64,000 nt of DNA from Verrucomicrobiia bacterium (GTDB taxonomy: Bacteria > Verrucomicrobiota > Verrucomicrobiia > Opitutales > Opitutaceae). Where the stretch lies: NCBI GenBank assembly GCA_011525695.1, contig WYBX01000057.1, positions 1 to 64,000 on the forward strand, written 5' to 3'. Position 1 is the first letter of the stretch; every line of letters begins with the position of its first letter. Below are positions 23,881-32,708 of the stretch, piece by piece. A program made the position numbers and the translations under genes. The notes under the pieces were generated by a model that worked only from the letters and a program-made list of their open reading frames with translations, made no database searches and was not told where the DNA came from.

Positions 23881-26445
23881 ATGTCCCCGTCCGAATCCAA
23901 GCTCACGCCGATGATGCAGCAGTACTTCGAGGTCCGCCGCGGGCTGCCGCGCGACACCCTGCTGCTCTTCCGGCTCGGGGATTTCTTCGAGCTCTTCTTC
24001 GAGGATGCCGTCACCGCCTCGCGCCTGCTCGGGATCACCCTCACCCGGCGCCAGGATCACGCCATGGCCGGAATCCCGGCCCACGCCTGCGACACCTATG
24101 TCACCAAGCTGCTGGCCGCGGGAAAGAAGGTTGCGATCTGCGATCAGGCGGAGCCGGCGCGGGCGGGCAAGCTCGTCCGGCGACAGTTGACGCGGATCCT
24201 CTCGCCCGGCACCACCCTCGCGGCCAACCAGCTCGAGAGCACCCGCAACCATTATCTCGCCGCCATCGCGTTTGATCGGGCCGGGCTGCACGCCGCCTGG
24301 CTCGATCTCTCGACCGGGGAGTTCAAGGTCGCCTCGGAGCCGCGGATTTCCGACCTCCTGCCCGTCCTTACGGCGCTCGATCCCGCCGAACTGCTCGTGA
24401 TCGAGGGGGAATGCGAGCGCTGGGCCGCCGCCCCGCACGACCAGGCGGAGGTGCATGCGCTGCAGGCCTTCTGTTCCAGCCGAACCGTGTCCGAACTGCC
24501 CGGATACCATTTCGATCCGGCGGCCGGCAGCCGGACCGTGATGGATGCCGTCGGCGTACTGAGCCTCGAGGGATTCGGTCTCGCGCCCGGCCAGCCCGCC
24601 CTCGGCCCCGCCGGCGCGCTGGTCTACTACGCCACCGAAAACCTTTGCGCCAAGCCGGAGAACCTCCGCGGACTCCAGCAGTACCGCAGCGCGCGTACCC
24701 TGCTCCTCGATCCCGCCACGCTGCGCAATCTCGAGATCTTCACCTCGGTGCGGGGCGGCCGCCCCGGCTCGCTCCTGCACGCCATCGACCGGACCGTCAC
24801 CGCCGCCGGCGCCCGGCTGCTGGAACGCTGGCTGGCCGCGCCCACGCTCGAACCGGCCGAAATCGCCCGCCGCCAGTCGCTCGTCGGCGAACTCCTCGCC
24901 CAGCCCTCCCGGCTCGCCGAACTCCACGATCGGCTCCGGCCCGTGCGCGACATTCCCCGGATTCTCGGCCGGCTGCAAAACCGGCTGCGAAACCCCCGCG
25001 AACTCGGCGGGATTCGCGACACGCTCGCCGAGCTCCCCGCGTTGAAATCCGCCCTCGCCGCCTTCGGTGATGGGCTGGGCCTGGGCTCGCTCAACGCCGA
25101 GTTGCACGAACTGCCCGCGCTGGCCGCCGTCCTGCGCCAGGCGCTGGCTGACGAGCTCCCCAACGATCTCGCGGATGGAAACTACATCCGGGCCGGCCAC
25201 GACGCCGAACTCGACCGGCTGCGTTCGCTCACGACCGACAACAAGACGTGGCTGTCGGACCTCGAACGCTCCGAACAGGAGCGGACCGGAATCCGCAGCC
25301 TGAAAATCCGGTTCACGAACAATTTTGGCTACTACATCGAGGTCACCAAGGCGAACCTGCACCTCGTCCCCTCCGAATACATCCGGCGCCAGACCACCGT
25401 CGGCGGCGAGCGTTATGTGACCGAGGCGCTCAAGCAGAAGGAAAAGGAGATTTTCCACGCGGAGCAGCACTCGCTCGCCCGGGAACAGGAGCTGTTCGCA
25501 CAGCTCGTCTCCCGCGTGCTGGAGGAGTCGGCCGCCCTCGGCCGCACCGCAGAGGCGCTGGCGGAACTGGATGTCCTCGCCGGGTGGGCGCGGCTCGCCC
25601 GCGAATGGGATTACTGCCGGCCGGAACTGGATGCCGGTGACATCCTGGAAATCGCCGACGGCCGCCATCCGGTGGTCGAGCAGATGCTACGCTCGCCGGA
25701 CACTCCGCTGGCCCGGGGCGCCAGCGCGGCCTTCGTTCCCAACGACACGCAGCTCGCCTGCGGCGACGCCCAGATTGCGCTCATCACGGGCCCCAACATG
25801 GCCGGCAAGTCGACCTACATCCGGCAGGTCGCGCTCATCACCCTGATGGCACAGGTGGGTTGCTGGGTTCCGGCCAAAACCTGCCGGATCGGGCTCGTGG
25901 ATCGGATTTTCTCCCGCGTCGGTGCCAGCGATGACCTCGCGCGCGGCAACTCGACCTTCATGGTGGAGATGACGGAGACCGCCAACATCCTGAACAATGC
26001 GACCGAACGATCATTGATCATCCTGGATGAAATCGGCCGCGGCACCTCGACCTACGACGGGCTCGCGATCGCCTGGGCCGTCGTCGAGCATCTGCACCAG
26101 GCTCCGGAACGCGGCCCGCGCACGCTTTTTGCGACGCATTACCAGGAGCTGACCCAGCTCGAAAAGCATCTGCCGCGGCTCCGGAACTTCTCGGTCGCGG
26201 TGAAGGAGTGGAATGACGACATCGTCTTCGTGCGCCGCGTGATCCCCGGCGCGGCGGACCGCAGCTATGGGATCCAGGTGGCCCGGCTCGCCGGGCTGCC
26301 GCTCGGTGTGATCGACCGTGCCAAGACCATCCTCGCCAAGCTCGAGAGCGACGACACGACCGTTTCGCTGCCGGCGCCACAGGCCCGGCCGAAGAAGAAA
26401 ATCACCGTCGCACCGTCGGACGATTCGCAGCTGAGTCTGCTGTGA
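23881..26445 (+). CDS. mutS: DNA mismatch repair protein MutS
   Basis: An 854-residue protein of usual length. Domain I has the mismatch-binding Phe-x-Glu region (GDFFELFFEDA). The connector, lever and clamp regions follow. The C-terminal ATPase has Walker A GPNMAGKST (about 638-646), the signature region ARGNSTFMVEM, Walker B IILDEIGRGTSTYDG and the TLFATHYQEL motif. It recognises base mismatches and small loops and recruits MutL. It stands alone, with HipBST downstream after a 270-nt gap. This is the most secure host gene in the window. Confidence 0.98.
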   Translation: MSPSESKLTPMMQQYFEVRRGLPRDTLLLFRLGDFFELFFEDAVTASRLLGITLTRRQDHAMAGIPAHACDTYVTKLLAAGKKVAICDQAEPARAGKLVRRQLTRILSPGTTLAANQLESTRNHYLAAIAFDRAGLHAAWLDLSTGEFKVASEPRISDLLPVLTALDPAELLVIEGECERWAAAPHDQAEVHALQAFCSSRTVSELPGYHFDPAAGSRTVMDAVGVLSLEGFGLAPGQPALGPAGALVYYATENLCAKPENLRGLQQYRSARTLLLDPATLRNLEIFTSVRGGRPGSLLHAIDRTVTAAGARLLERWLAAPTLEPAEIARRQSLVGELLAQPSRLAELHDRLRPVRDIPRILGRLQNRLRNPRELGGIRDTLAELPALKSALAAFGDGLGLGSLNAELHELPALAAVLRQALADELPNDLADGNYIRAGHDAELDRLRSLTTDNKTWLSDLERSEQERTGIRSLKIRFTNNFGYYIEVTKANLHLVPSEYIRRQTTVGGERYVTEALKQKEKEIFHAEQHSLAREQELFAQLVSRVLEESAALGRTAEALAELDVLAGWARLAREWDYCRPELDAGDILEIADGRHPVVEQMLRSPDTPLARGASAAFVPNDTQLACGDAQIALITGPNMAGKSTYIRQVALITLMAQVGCWVPAKTCRIGLVDRIFSRVGASDDLARGNSTFMVEMTETANILNNATERSLIILDEIGRGTSTYDGLAIAWAVVEHLHQAPERGPRTLFATHYQELTQLEKHLPRLRNFSVAVKEWNDDIVFVRRVIPGAADRSYGIQVARLAGLPLGVIDRAKTILAKLESDDTTVSLPAPQARPKKKITVAPSDDSQLSLL

Positions 26446-26563
26446 ATGGGCGCGCGGGCCGCACCCGCCTGGCCATTCACGCGCCGGCCGCGCTCGGTCC
26501 AATCCCGCCTGTTCAATGGCCCGGGCCAGGGTTTGACCACGAAACACACCAAGTCTGACTTCG

Positions 26564-26717
26564 CGCTTTAGCGGTAAAAGTAACTTATTTCCCGAGTGCG
26601 AGGAGGCAATGGCGAGGATGCAGCCATATTATGCCGTTAAAGCAGTGATAATGGCTGATAACATTCGTCTTCTTCCTTGCACGGCGGGTTTTGTTTCGTT
26701 TCTTACTGCTAAAGCAG
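26564..26717. promoter_or_regulatory. Three operator-like boxes upstream of the HipB gene
   Basis: CGCTTTAGCGG (26564-26574), CCGTTAAAGCAG (26634-26645) and CTGCTAAAGCAG (26706-26717) share a TTTAGC/GCTAAA core. The third is a near-perfect palindrome ending 2 bp before the hipB ATG. The DNA here is less GC-rich than its surroundings. The boxes are likely HipB-binding sites for autoregulation. Confidence 0.5.
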
Positions 26718-26719
26718 CA

Positions 26720-27058
26720 ATGATCCCTTTATCCCACTTGATCCAAAGTCACCGGCAAAAGGCCGGTTTGACCCAAACCCAGCTAGCGAAGCTCGCCGGC
26801 GTGGGCAAGACGGTGGTGTGGGATCTGGAGCACGGCAAGGAGTCGGTTCAATGGGACACTCTCCAGAAGATCTTTCGCGTGCTGAACATTACCATCGAGT
26901 GGCAGAGCCCATTACTCGAGCGGGCAGCCGCATCATCCTCACGACCCACTTCGCCATCACCATCGTCATCTTCCTCGTTACCTCCGTCGTCGCCCTCGTC
27001 TTCGTCGCCATCACCGCCCTCATCCTCTCGCTCGCCGAGCCGGAAGCATTCATCATGA
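26720..27058 (+). CDS. hipB: HipB-like XRE antitoxin of a HipBST module
   Basis: A 112-residue protein. Residues 1-60 form an XRE helix-turn-helix (LIQSHRQKAGLTQTQLAKLA, VWDLEHGKE) close to HipB antitoxins. The last 45 residues are almost only Ser and Pro, odd for this family. A strong AGGAGG at 26601-26606 precedes in-frame starts at 26609 and 26618, so a longer form or a leader peptide is possible, but homology begins at 26720. The stop overlaps the next start by ATGA. It represses the operon and likely holds the HipS/HipT complex. Confidence 0.72.
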   Translation: MIPLSHLIQSHRQKAGLTQTQLAKLAGVGKTVVWDLEHGKESVQWDTLQKIFRVLNITIEWQSPLLERAAASSSRPTSPSPSSSSSLPPSSPSSSSPSPPSSSRSPSRKHSS

Positions 27059-27363
27059 AGCTCGCCCGCATTTATCAACAGAATCAACTCGCCGGCCTCT
27101 TAGAGGCGCGGGACGACGGCTCGTATTGCTTCACGTATGACGCCGCGTTTAGTGGCGAGCCAGTCTCGCTCACCATGCCGACCAGCCAGCGTGTCTGGGA
27201 ATTCCCCCGCTTCCCGGCGCCGTTCGAGGGATTGCTGCCAGAAGGTGTTCAACTCGATGCGCTGCTCCGGCTACGCAAACTGGATAGCAATGATCTGTTC
27301 GGCCAATTGCTGGCCGTAGGGCACGACGTCGTTGGATCGCTGCGCATTGAGCCTGCCCCATGA
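27055..27363 (+). CDS. hipS: HipS-like small antitoxin (HipA N-subdomain homologue)
   Basis: A 102-residue protein that matches only the N-terminal subdomain of HipA (WEFPRFPAPFEGLLPEGVQL, NDLFGQLLAVGHDVVGSL). In tripartite HipBST systems this subdomain is a separate protein that inhibits the kinase. It begins inside the hipB stop and ends inside the hipT start (both ATGA), so the three proteins are made in fixed order. A hydrophobic frame is open upstream of the ATG and is discussed as a separate observation. Confidence 0.78.
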   Translation: MKLARIYQQNQLAGLLEARDDGSYCFTYDAAFSGEPVSLTMPTSQRVWEFPRFPAPFEGLLPEGVQLDALLRLRKLDSNDLFGQLLAVGHDVVGSLRIEPAP

Positions 27364-28289
27364 GATGCCTGATCACGAATGAGCCTTGGGAGGGATCGGA
27401 GCCGTATTCACCGGCGGGCCTGCGTCTGCTCGACCGGCGTCTGAAGTCCCTGGCGCCACTGCCCTATACGAGAGAACAATTGCTGGAGGAAGCCGCTGCG
27501 CGGGCCGTGAAGATGTCGATCCAAGGCATGCAGCCGAAAGTCAGCACCGTGCTGCGCGTGACCGGAGGCCGCATGGAGATCGTCGACAATGACGGGCGAT
27601 ATATCGTGAAGCCGCCCCATCTCATTTACGCGGAGCTGCCGGAGAACGAGGCGCTCACCATGTCGCTCGCCGCCACGCTGGGAATCGAGGTGCCCGTACA
27701 TGGGCTCCTGCAAAACGGAGACCAAACCCGTTCTTACTTTGTGCGCCGTTTCGACCGAGTCGGCTGGAACAAACAGCCCGTGGAAGATTTTGCGCAGTTG
27801 AGCGGCGCGAGTCGTGAGACGAAATATGACTCCAGCACCGAGCGGCTGATCGAAATCATCGACCGTTTCTGCACCTTCCCTGCCTTGGAACGGATGAGAT
27901 TCCTCGACCGGTTGCTATTCTCCTTCCTGACTGGCAACGAGGACATGCACCTGAAGAACTGGTCGCTCATCACGCGCGATGACAAGGTGGAGCTGTCGCC
28001 CGCCTACGACCTGCTGAATTCGACGATTCCCAATCCGCGCAGCCGGGAGGATCTCGCGCTTCCGCTGCACGGCAAAAAATCCAATCTCCGCGCGAATGAT
28101 TTCTGGCGCTACTTGGCCGGCGAGCGGCTTGGTCTCAGCGCTGCGCTAATCGAGCAGACTCGGGCGCGCTTCGCATCCGCATGTGCGAGCTGGCCGGCGC
28201 GGATCGAAGCGAGCTTTCTCTCGTCCGAAATGAAGACCCGCTATCTCACGTTGCTCGCGCAGCGACGTGAACGACTCGGTGGACTGTGA
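27360..28289 (+). CDS. hipT: HipT-like Ser/Thr kinase toxin
   Basis: A 309-residue kinase with a HipA-type C-terminal fold but no N-subdomain. The Gly-rich loop segment is KMSIQGMQPKVS, with S53 as a likely autophosphorylation site. The catalytic loop is GNEDMHLKN (D195, N200) and the metal-binding Asp is D217 in LSPAYDLL. In the E. coli HipBST system HipT phosphorylates tryptophanyl-tRNA synthetase; the target here is unknown. The split HipS/HipT gene layout is the main evidence for HipBST over classical HipBA. Confidence 0.85.
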   Translation: MRCLITNEPWEGSEPYSPAGLRLLDRRLKSLAPLPYTREQLLEEAAARAVKMSIQGMQPKVSTVLRVTGGRMEIVDNDGRYIVKPPHLIYAELPENEALTMSLAATLGIEVPVHGLLQNGDQTRSYFVRRFDRVGWNKQPVEDFAQLSGASRETKYDSSTERLIEIIDRFCTFPALERMRFLDRLLFSFLTGNEDMHLKNWSLITRDDKVELSPAYDLLNSTIPNPRSREDLALPLHGKKSNLRANDFWRYLAGERLGLSAALIEQTRARFASACASWPARIEASFLSSEMKTRYLTLLAQRRERLGGL

Positions 28290-28574
28290 GCCGGCTCGGC
28301 TGCGCGAAGCGAAGCGCGGACGAAGCACGCGTCCGATCGGTGCGATGAATGCACGGCAGTCCTCACGAGCCAGCTCGGGCATCGGCGGTGGGGCGTAATC
28401 CGATTCCGCAAGCCGGGGTGGTGAAATTGTCGCGGCGCGACTACCGGAGCGGCTCTGTTTCGCCCCCTGCCGTTTGCGTTCAGTTTTGAGCCTCGTCCGG
28501 TTTCGACGGGGCGATCGCAGTGGCACACGTCATCGCGGCGCCGGGCGCTTGATTGCTGACCTTCGTTGCACGAC

Positions 28575-30464
28575 ATGAACCCTCCTTCCACCTCCCAGAT
28601 CGATCACCTGCGTGCGCTCGCCCGACTTGTGCGCTTTCACAGTCTCAACATCACCAGTACGGCGCACTCGGGCCACCTCACGTCCTCGTTGTCGGCAACG
28701 GACCTGATGGTGGGTTTGCTCTTCGGCGGGACATTCAGGTACGACGTCCACAATCCCGATCATCCGAACAACGACCGTCTCATTTTTTCGAAAGGGCATG
28801 CGTCGCCCTTGTTCTACGCGCTCTGGGCGGTCGCCGGGGCAATCGAGGAAAAGCAGCTCTCGACGTTCCGTCAGTTCGGCAGCCGATTGGAAGGGCATCC
28901 CACGCCGCGTTTCCCTTACGCGGAGGCGGCCACGGGCTCGCTCGGGCAGGGTCTCGGCATCGGGCTCGGCCTGGCGCTCAATGCGAGCCGGCTCGATCGG
29001 CTGCCGTATCGCACCTACGTGCTGCTCGGTGACAGCGAGATGAGCGAAGGCTCGCAATGGGAAGTCATCCAGCTCGCCGCCCACTACCGGCTGACCAACT
29101 ATGTCGGCATCATGGATGTCAACCGGCTCGGCCAGCGCGGCGAGACGATGTTTGGCCACGACGTCGAGGCTCACGCCCGGCGCGTCGCCGCATTCGGTTG
29201 GAGAACCATCATCATCGACGGGCACGACCTGCCGCAGATCCTCGACGCGTTCCGCCAGGCGGCCGAAGAGCGCACGCAGCCCGTCATGATCGTCGCCCGA
29301 ACGATAAAGGGGAAAGGCATTTCGCTTCTCGAAGACGCCGAGGACTGGCACGGCAAGGCGCTCGACGAAGACCAATGGAAAGAGGCCCTGCGCGACTTTT
29401 CGAACCTCGATCGCGAGGCGCGTGGCCAGATCCCGCCGCCCGAGAATCGCCGGCCGCGGCCCGTCGCGGCGAAATCCGCGCCGCCGCCCCGCTACGAGCC
29501 CGGCCAGCAAGTGGCCACGCGCAAGGCCTATGGCGCGGCATTGAAACGCATCGCGCCGAAGTTTCCCCAACTCGTCAGCCTCGACGCCGAAGTCAGCAAC
29601 TCGACCATGGCGGAGGTTTTCGCCGCCGATGCTCCGGAACGCTTCTTCGAAATGTTCATCGCGGAACAGGCGATGGTCGAGGTTGCGCTCGGGTTGTCGT
29701 TGCGCGGTAAAATCCCGTTCGTCTCTACCTTCGGCGCGTTTCTCTCCCGCGCATTCGATCAGGTTCGGATGAGCCAATATTCGCGCGCCAACCTGAAGTT
29801 CGTCGGCTCGCACGCCGGCGTGTCGATTGGCGAGGACGGGCCATCGCAGATGGGCCTGGAGGACATCGCGATGTTTCGCTCGGTCCTGGAGTCGGTCGTG
29901 TTGCACCCGTGCGATGCGATCTCGACGGAAAGGCTCGTGGAAGCCGCCGCCGTGCACCCAGGCATCGTTTATCTGCGCACACTGCGGCAAAGCACGCCCG
30001 TCCTCTATGACAGTGATGCGACTTTCGAGATCGGCGGGAGCAAGGTGCTCCGCCAAAGCGCGGAGGATCGCGTCACCATCGTCGCGGCGGGAGCGACCGT
30101 GCACGAGGCGCTGAAGGCGCACGCGCAGCTCGAGCGCGAAGGCCTCGGCGCGCGCGTGCTCGACGCTTACAGTATCAAGCCGATCGATGCCGCGGCATTG
30201 CGCGAGGCCGCAGACGCCACCGGCGCGATCATCACGGTGGAGGATCATTATCCCGCCGGCGGCCTGGGTGAAGCGGTGCTCGCGGCGCTCTCCGACCGGC
30301 CGGTCCCGGTTACCCTGCTCGCGGTGAACCAGACGCCGACGAGCGGCACGGGCGAGGAGTTGCGCAAGTTCGCGGGGATTTCCGCCGCCGCGATTGTCGC
30401 CGCCGCGCAGCAGGCGGCCACCCGTCCTCACCCCACGATGCCCGCCTCAACGCATCAGCCTTGA
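28575..30464 (+). CDS. tkt: Transketolase
   Basis: A 629-residue thiamine-diphosphate enzyme that transfers two-carbon units in the pentose phosphate pathway. The N-terminal half has SGHLTSSLSATDLM, SKGHASPLFYALW, GSLGQGLGIGLG and the ThDP motif GDSEMSEGSQWE. The second half has the pyrimidine-binding domain (EMFIAEQAMVEVALGLSLRG) and the C-terminal regulatory domain. It is slightly shorter than E. coli TktA. The ATG at 28575 is preferred over an in-frame TTG 9 nt upstream. It stands alone; the 285-nt gap after hipT should hold its promoter. It ends 400 nt before the prophage. Confidence 0.95.
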   Translation: MNPPSTSQIDHLRALARLVRFHSLNITSTAHSGHLTSSLSATDLMVGLLFGGTFRYDVHNPDHPNNDRLIFSKGHASPLFYALWAVAGAIEEKQLSTFRQFGSRLEGHPTPRFPYAEAATGSLGQGLGIGLGLALNASRLDRLPYRTYVLLGDSEMSEGSQWEVIQLAAHYRLTNYVGIMDVNRLGQRGETMFGHDVEAHARRVAAFGWRTIIIDGHDLPQILDAFRQAAEERTQPVMIVARTIKGKGISLLEDAEDWHGKALDEDQWKEALRDFSNLDREARGQIPPPENRRPRPVAAKSAPPPRYEPGQQVATRKAYGAALKRIAPKFPQLVSLDAEVSNSTMAEVFAADAPERFFEMFIAEQAMVEVALGLSLRGKIPFVSTFGAFLSRAFDQVRMSQYSRANLKFVGSHAGVSIGEDGPSQMGLEDIAMFRSVLESVVLHPCDAISTERLVEAAAVHPGIVYLRTLRQSTPVLYDSDATFEIGGSKVLRQSAEDRVTIVAAGATVHEALKAHAQLEREGLGARVLDAYSIKPIDAAALREAADATGAIITVEDHYPAGGLGEAVLAALSDRPVPVTLLAVNQTPTSGTGEELRKFAGISAAAIVAAAQQAATRPHPTMPASTHQP

Positions 30465-30469
30465 TCCCT

Positions 30470-30781
30470 TCACGAGGCTGCGCCGGCCGCCGAGTGAGTC
30501 CACGGGACCGCGCGACCATCCGGCGTGATCGCCTGCACCTGCCGTCGCGGGTAAGCGGGAAACACGCGACTCGCATTCTCCGGCCGGCCAAGCATTTCGC
30601 TGACGCGCACCGTGAGCTCGCTTTTCCAGCGTCGCCGCTCGCGCGCCGGCACGAGGTAGCGTATCGAGAGATCCGTCCACGAATCGGCGAGAGCGGCAAA
30701 TACCTGCGGCGTGCGCATGAAAGCATTCGATATGGCGATCGGGAACGTTTTCGGGAGCAACTGCTTCAACATGGTCATCAT
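30470..30781 (-). CDS. Hypothetical protein beside the prophage end
   Basis: A 103-residue frame from MMTMLKQLLPKTF, convergent with transketolase. It is rich in Arg and has no recognised domain. An in-frame GTG at 30835 would extend it to within 30 nt of the proposed prophage end, so insertion may have cut its promoter or N terminus. Moderately likely to be real. Confidence 0.4.
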   Translation of the reverse strand: MMTMLKQLLPKTFPIAISNAFMRTPQVFAALADSWTDLSIRYLVPARERRRWKSELTVRVSEMLGRPENASRVFPAYPRRQVQAITPDGRAVPWTHSAAGAAS

Positions 30782-30863
30782 TTTCCCGCTCGATCTGGTG
30801 GACGAGGGATCGTTGCTATGCTCGGTCTCACGCACGGTGGTGCTGAGGGATCCGGCGGGCTCC

Positions 30864-31000
30864 TGTAAGAGGTGAAATCAGCCGCAAACATGCGGAAGCA
30901 AAGCACAGAGCCGAGACTTACAAAATCAGCGCCAGCCCATTTGGGGTTTTGTAAGAAGATCCGCGAAATCCGCGGGTATCCGGCAGGTTTTGTAAGAATC
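30864..31000. other. Probable left end of the transposable prophage with transposase-binding sites
   Basis: TGTAAGAGG at 30864 starts with the TG typical of Mu-type ends. Three TTTTGTAAG motifs follow: inverted at 30917-30926, then direct at 30947 (TTTTGTAAGAAG) and 30988 (TTTTGTAAGAATC). Arrays of such sites bind MuA-type transposases. No gene lies here, and the early operon ends at 31009. Confidence 0.55.
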
Positions 31001-31008
31001 TGGGCGGA

Positions 31009-31623
31009 TCAGAGCAGTTCACCTTGAGCCGCGTTCGCGGCCTTTCTGGCGCGTTCCCGCGCGAGCTTTTCTCGGAGGGTAAGCTGCTTCGCGTCTGCCA
31101 CCTCGGACGCGCGCTGGGCCGCCAATTCGGGCAGCGCAGGGCCTTCCTGCGGCTGGAGCCCGAGAGCTGCAATCACGTTGCCGACGTGCGTTCCTAGCCG
31201 GCGGGACTCGGCTTGGATCTCCTCGGCGTTCGCTCCGACGTACCGGGACACGCTCGATCGGAAATAGGCCCAGAAGTCGGCTACTCCCCCCTTTCGCTGG
31301 TAGGAGGCGACCGCATCGAGAAGGTCGGTGATCCGTCGCGCGAGGACTTTGCCGTCGAGCATCCAACCGCGGCGCCAGAGATCGAGGACGAGCTGCTCCA
31401 GGACGATTCGGCATTGCTCGATTCGTCGGGCCCGTTGGGCGCCGGCCCATGTCCAATCAAGCCGGGTTTCGAGTTGCAACCGCAGCCAGCGGTCGAACGC
31501 CAGCAAACGGCTCTCCGGGGTGTTGCCGCGGAGCTGCCAAACCTCGGCGGCCTTGGCTGCGTCGAGCTGGACAGCGTGCCGGTCATCTTCCCGGCCATCG
31601 AGTACCTGAGCGAGGACATTCAT
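31009..31623 (-). CDS. Phage early protein, unknown
   Basis: A 204-residue mostly helical protein with a basic C-terminal tail (LREKLARERARKAANA). It is the last gene of the leftward early operon, next to the prophage end. Its ATG overlaps the stop of the upstream 43-residue gene. Position next to transposase sites hints at a DNA-related role, but no domain is recognised. Confidence 0.7.
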   Translation of the reverse strand: MNVLAQVLDGREDDRHAVQLDAAKAAEVWQLRGNTPESRLLAFDRWLRLQLETRLDWTWAGAQRARRIEQCRIVLEQLVLDLWRRGWMLDGKVLARRITDLLDAVASYQRKGGVADFWAYFRSSVSRYVGANAEEIQAESRRLGTHVGNVIAALGLQPQEGPALPELAAQRASEVADAKQLTLREKLARERARKAANAAQGELL

Positions 31624-31751
31624 GCGTCCCTTAGGCAGCGGAGTCGGCGGATCGTTTTCACGGCCCAGATCTGCCACTGACGGCGCATTCGATAGCGTCG
31701 AAGCGTCTTGCGCAGGTCACGAATGATCCCGATGCGTTCCTCGCGGCTCAT
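31620..31751 (-). CDS. 43-residue basic phage peptide
   Basis: MSREERIGIIRDLRKTLRRY begins a very Arg-rich peptide. Both ends overlap neighbours by ATGA, which strongly supports translation. It may bind nucleic acid. Confidence 0.6.
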   Translation of the reverse strand: MSREERIGIIRDLRKTLRRYRMRRQWQIWAVKTIRRLRCLRDA

Positions 31752-32143
31752 GACAATGAGAGGGATGGCTGTTCGTTGGCTGGTGGACGATAGCGCGATG
31801 CACGAGCCTTCCGGTACGCTACAAGTCGGCGGGTCATGACCTTGATCTGGGACGCGGTGGCATCATCGCATCGGTCGAGCTGCTCATTGGTCGCGAACTC
31901 CCATAGGATGTAGCCGGGCGAACCGGGCCAGCTCACAATCCGTGGTGCCGCCTCCTCTGCGATCGCGCGCAGCCGGCGCTTGAAGCCTCGGGTGTATTCG
32001 ACACCCATCGACTGCGCAATTTCGCGGGATTCCATCCATGTCTTGGCGTTCCTAAGGATCCGGATTACGGCCGCAACTTGTTCGGGTGTGACGGCTGGCG
32101 CGGCCGACTTTGACTCCGAAAGAAGCGTCGAGCCGGTGCTCAT
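31748..32143 (-). CDS. Phage early protein with winged-helix-like segment
   Basis: A 131-residue protein. VIRILRNAKTWMESREIAQSM followed by FKRRLRAIAEEA looks like a winged helix, as in small phage regulators. The start is 3 nt after the previous stop. Function unknown. Confidence 0.65.
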   Translation of the reverse strand: MSTGSTLLSESKSAAPAVTPEQVAAVIRILRNAKTWMESREIAQSMGVEYTRGFKRRLRAIAEEAAPRIVSWPGSPGYILWEFATNEQLDRCDDATASQIKVMTRRLVAYRKARASRYRPPANEQPSLSLS

Positions 32144-32146
32144 GCG

Positions 32147-32689
32147 TCAGAACGGATGATCGCTCGATTCTGGCTCTGTTTCAGGCGGCAGCGTTTCACC
32201 CCGAGCTTCAGCAACGCGTGCAGCGTTCTTAGCCTTCAGCCGGTTGACGTGCTTTTCTATCACGCCAAGCACGATTGCGATCTCTTCCGCCGAACACTCC
32301 TCGATCGACCGCTTATTGAGGTTCTGGCAAGTAGTGGCGACATACCGTGTGCGGGCCTCGCCCTTCACAAGCCCGTTGTTTCCGCCCTGATTGTAGATCT
32401 CCCAGACCGCATCGTAACAGCGCTCCAGGAACACTGCCTTCCGACGATCGGGAGATTCGAGGATGGATACCTGCCCGAAGTAATCGGCCGCATCGGTCTC
32501 GGCTTTCAACCGGCGGAGCACGTCGTCGAATTCCTTGTTCGTGAACTCGGTAGAACTGCAGGCCCGGCCTGTCACGCGGCGATGCACGCCGTAACGTGTA
32601 TCGTCGTCGCAGGGTAAGCCGTGGGATTCGCGCGCAGCCTTCCAATCGCGGACAAAGCAGCGGTATTTCCGGATCTGATCGAGCGTCAT
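32147..32689 (-). CDS. Phage early protein, possible GemA-like
   Basis: A 180-residue protein. The N-terminal part (IRKYRCFVRDWKAARESHG, FTNKEFDDVLRRLKAE) has the helical layout of GemA/gp16 modulators in Mu-like phages, but the match is weak. AAGGA lies 6 nt before the ATG. It is acidic at the C terminus. The GemA call is an inference from layout and position between replication genes and the operon end. Confidence 0.5.
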   Translation of the reverse strand: MTLDQIRKYRCFVRDWKAARESHGLPCDDDTRYGVHRRVTGRACSSTEFTNKEFDDVLRRLKAETDAADYFGQVSILESPDRRKAVFLERCYDAVWEIYNQGGNNGLVKGEARTRYVATTCQNLNKRSIEECSAEEIAIVLGVIEKHVNRLKAKNAARVAEARGETLPPETEPESSDHPF

Positions 32690-32708
32690 GAAGAGTCCTT
32701 CCGCTCCC

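Noticed and set aside
23851-25668. 605-residue minus-strand frame over mutS
   Set aside because: Antisense to an intact MutS and of low complexity (Gly/Glu/Arg-rich).
28530-30431. 633-residue minus-strand frame over transketolase
   Set aside because: Antisense to a complete transketolase; composition is biased to Arg and Asp.
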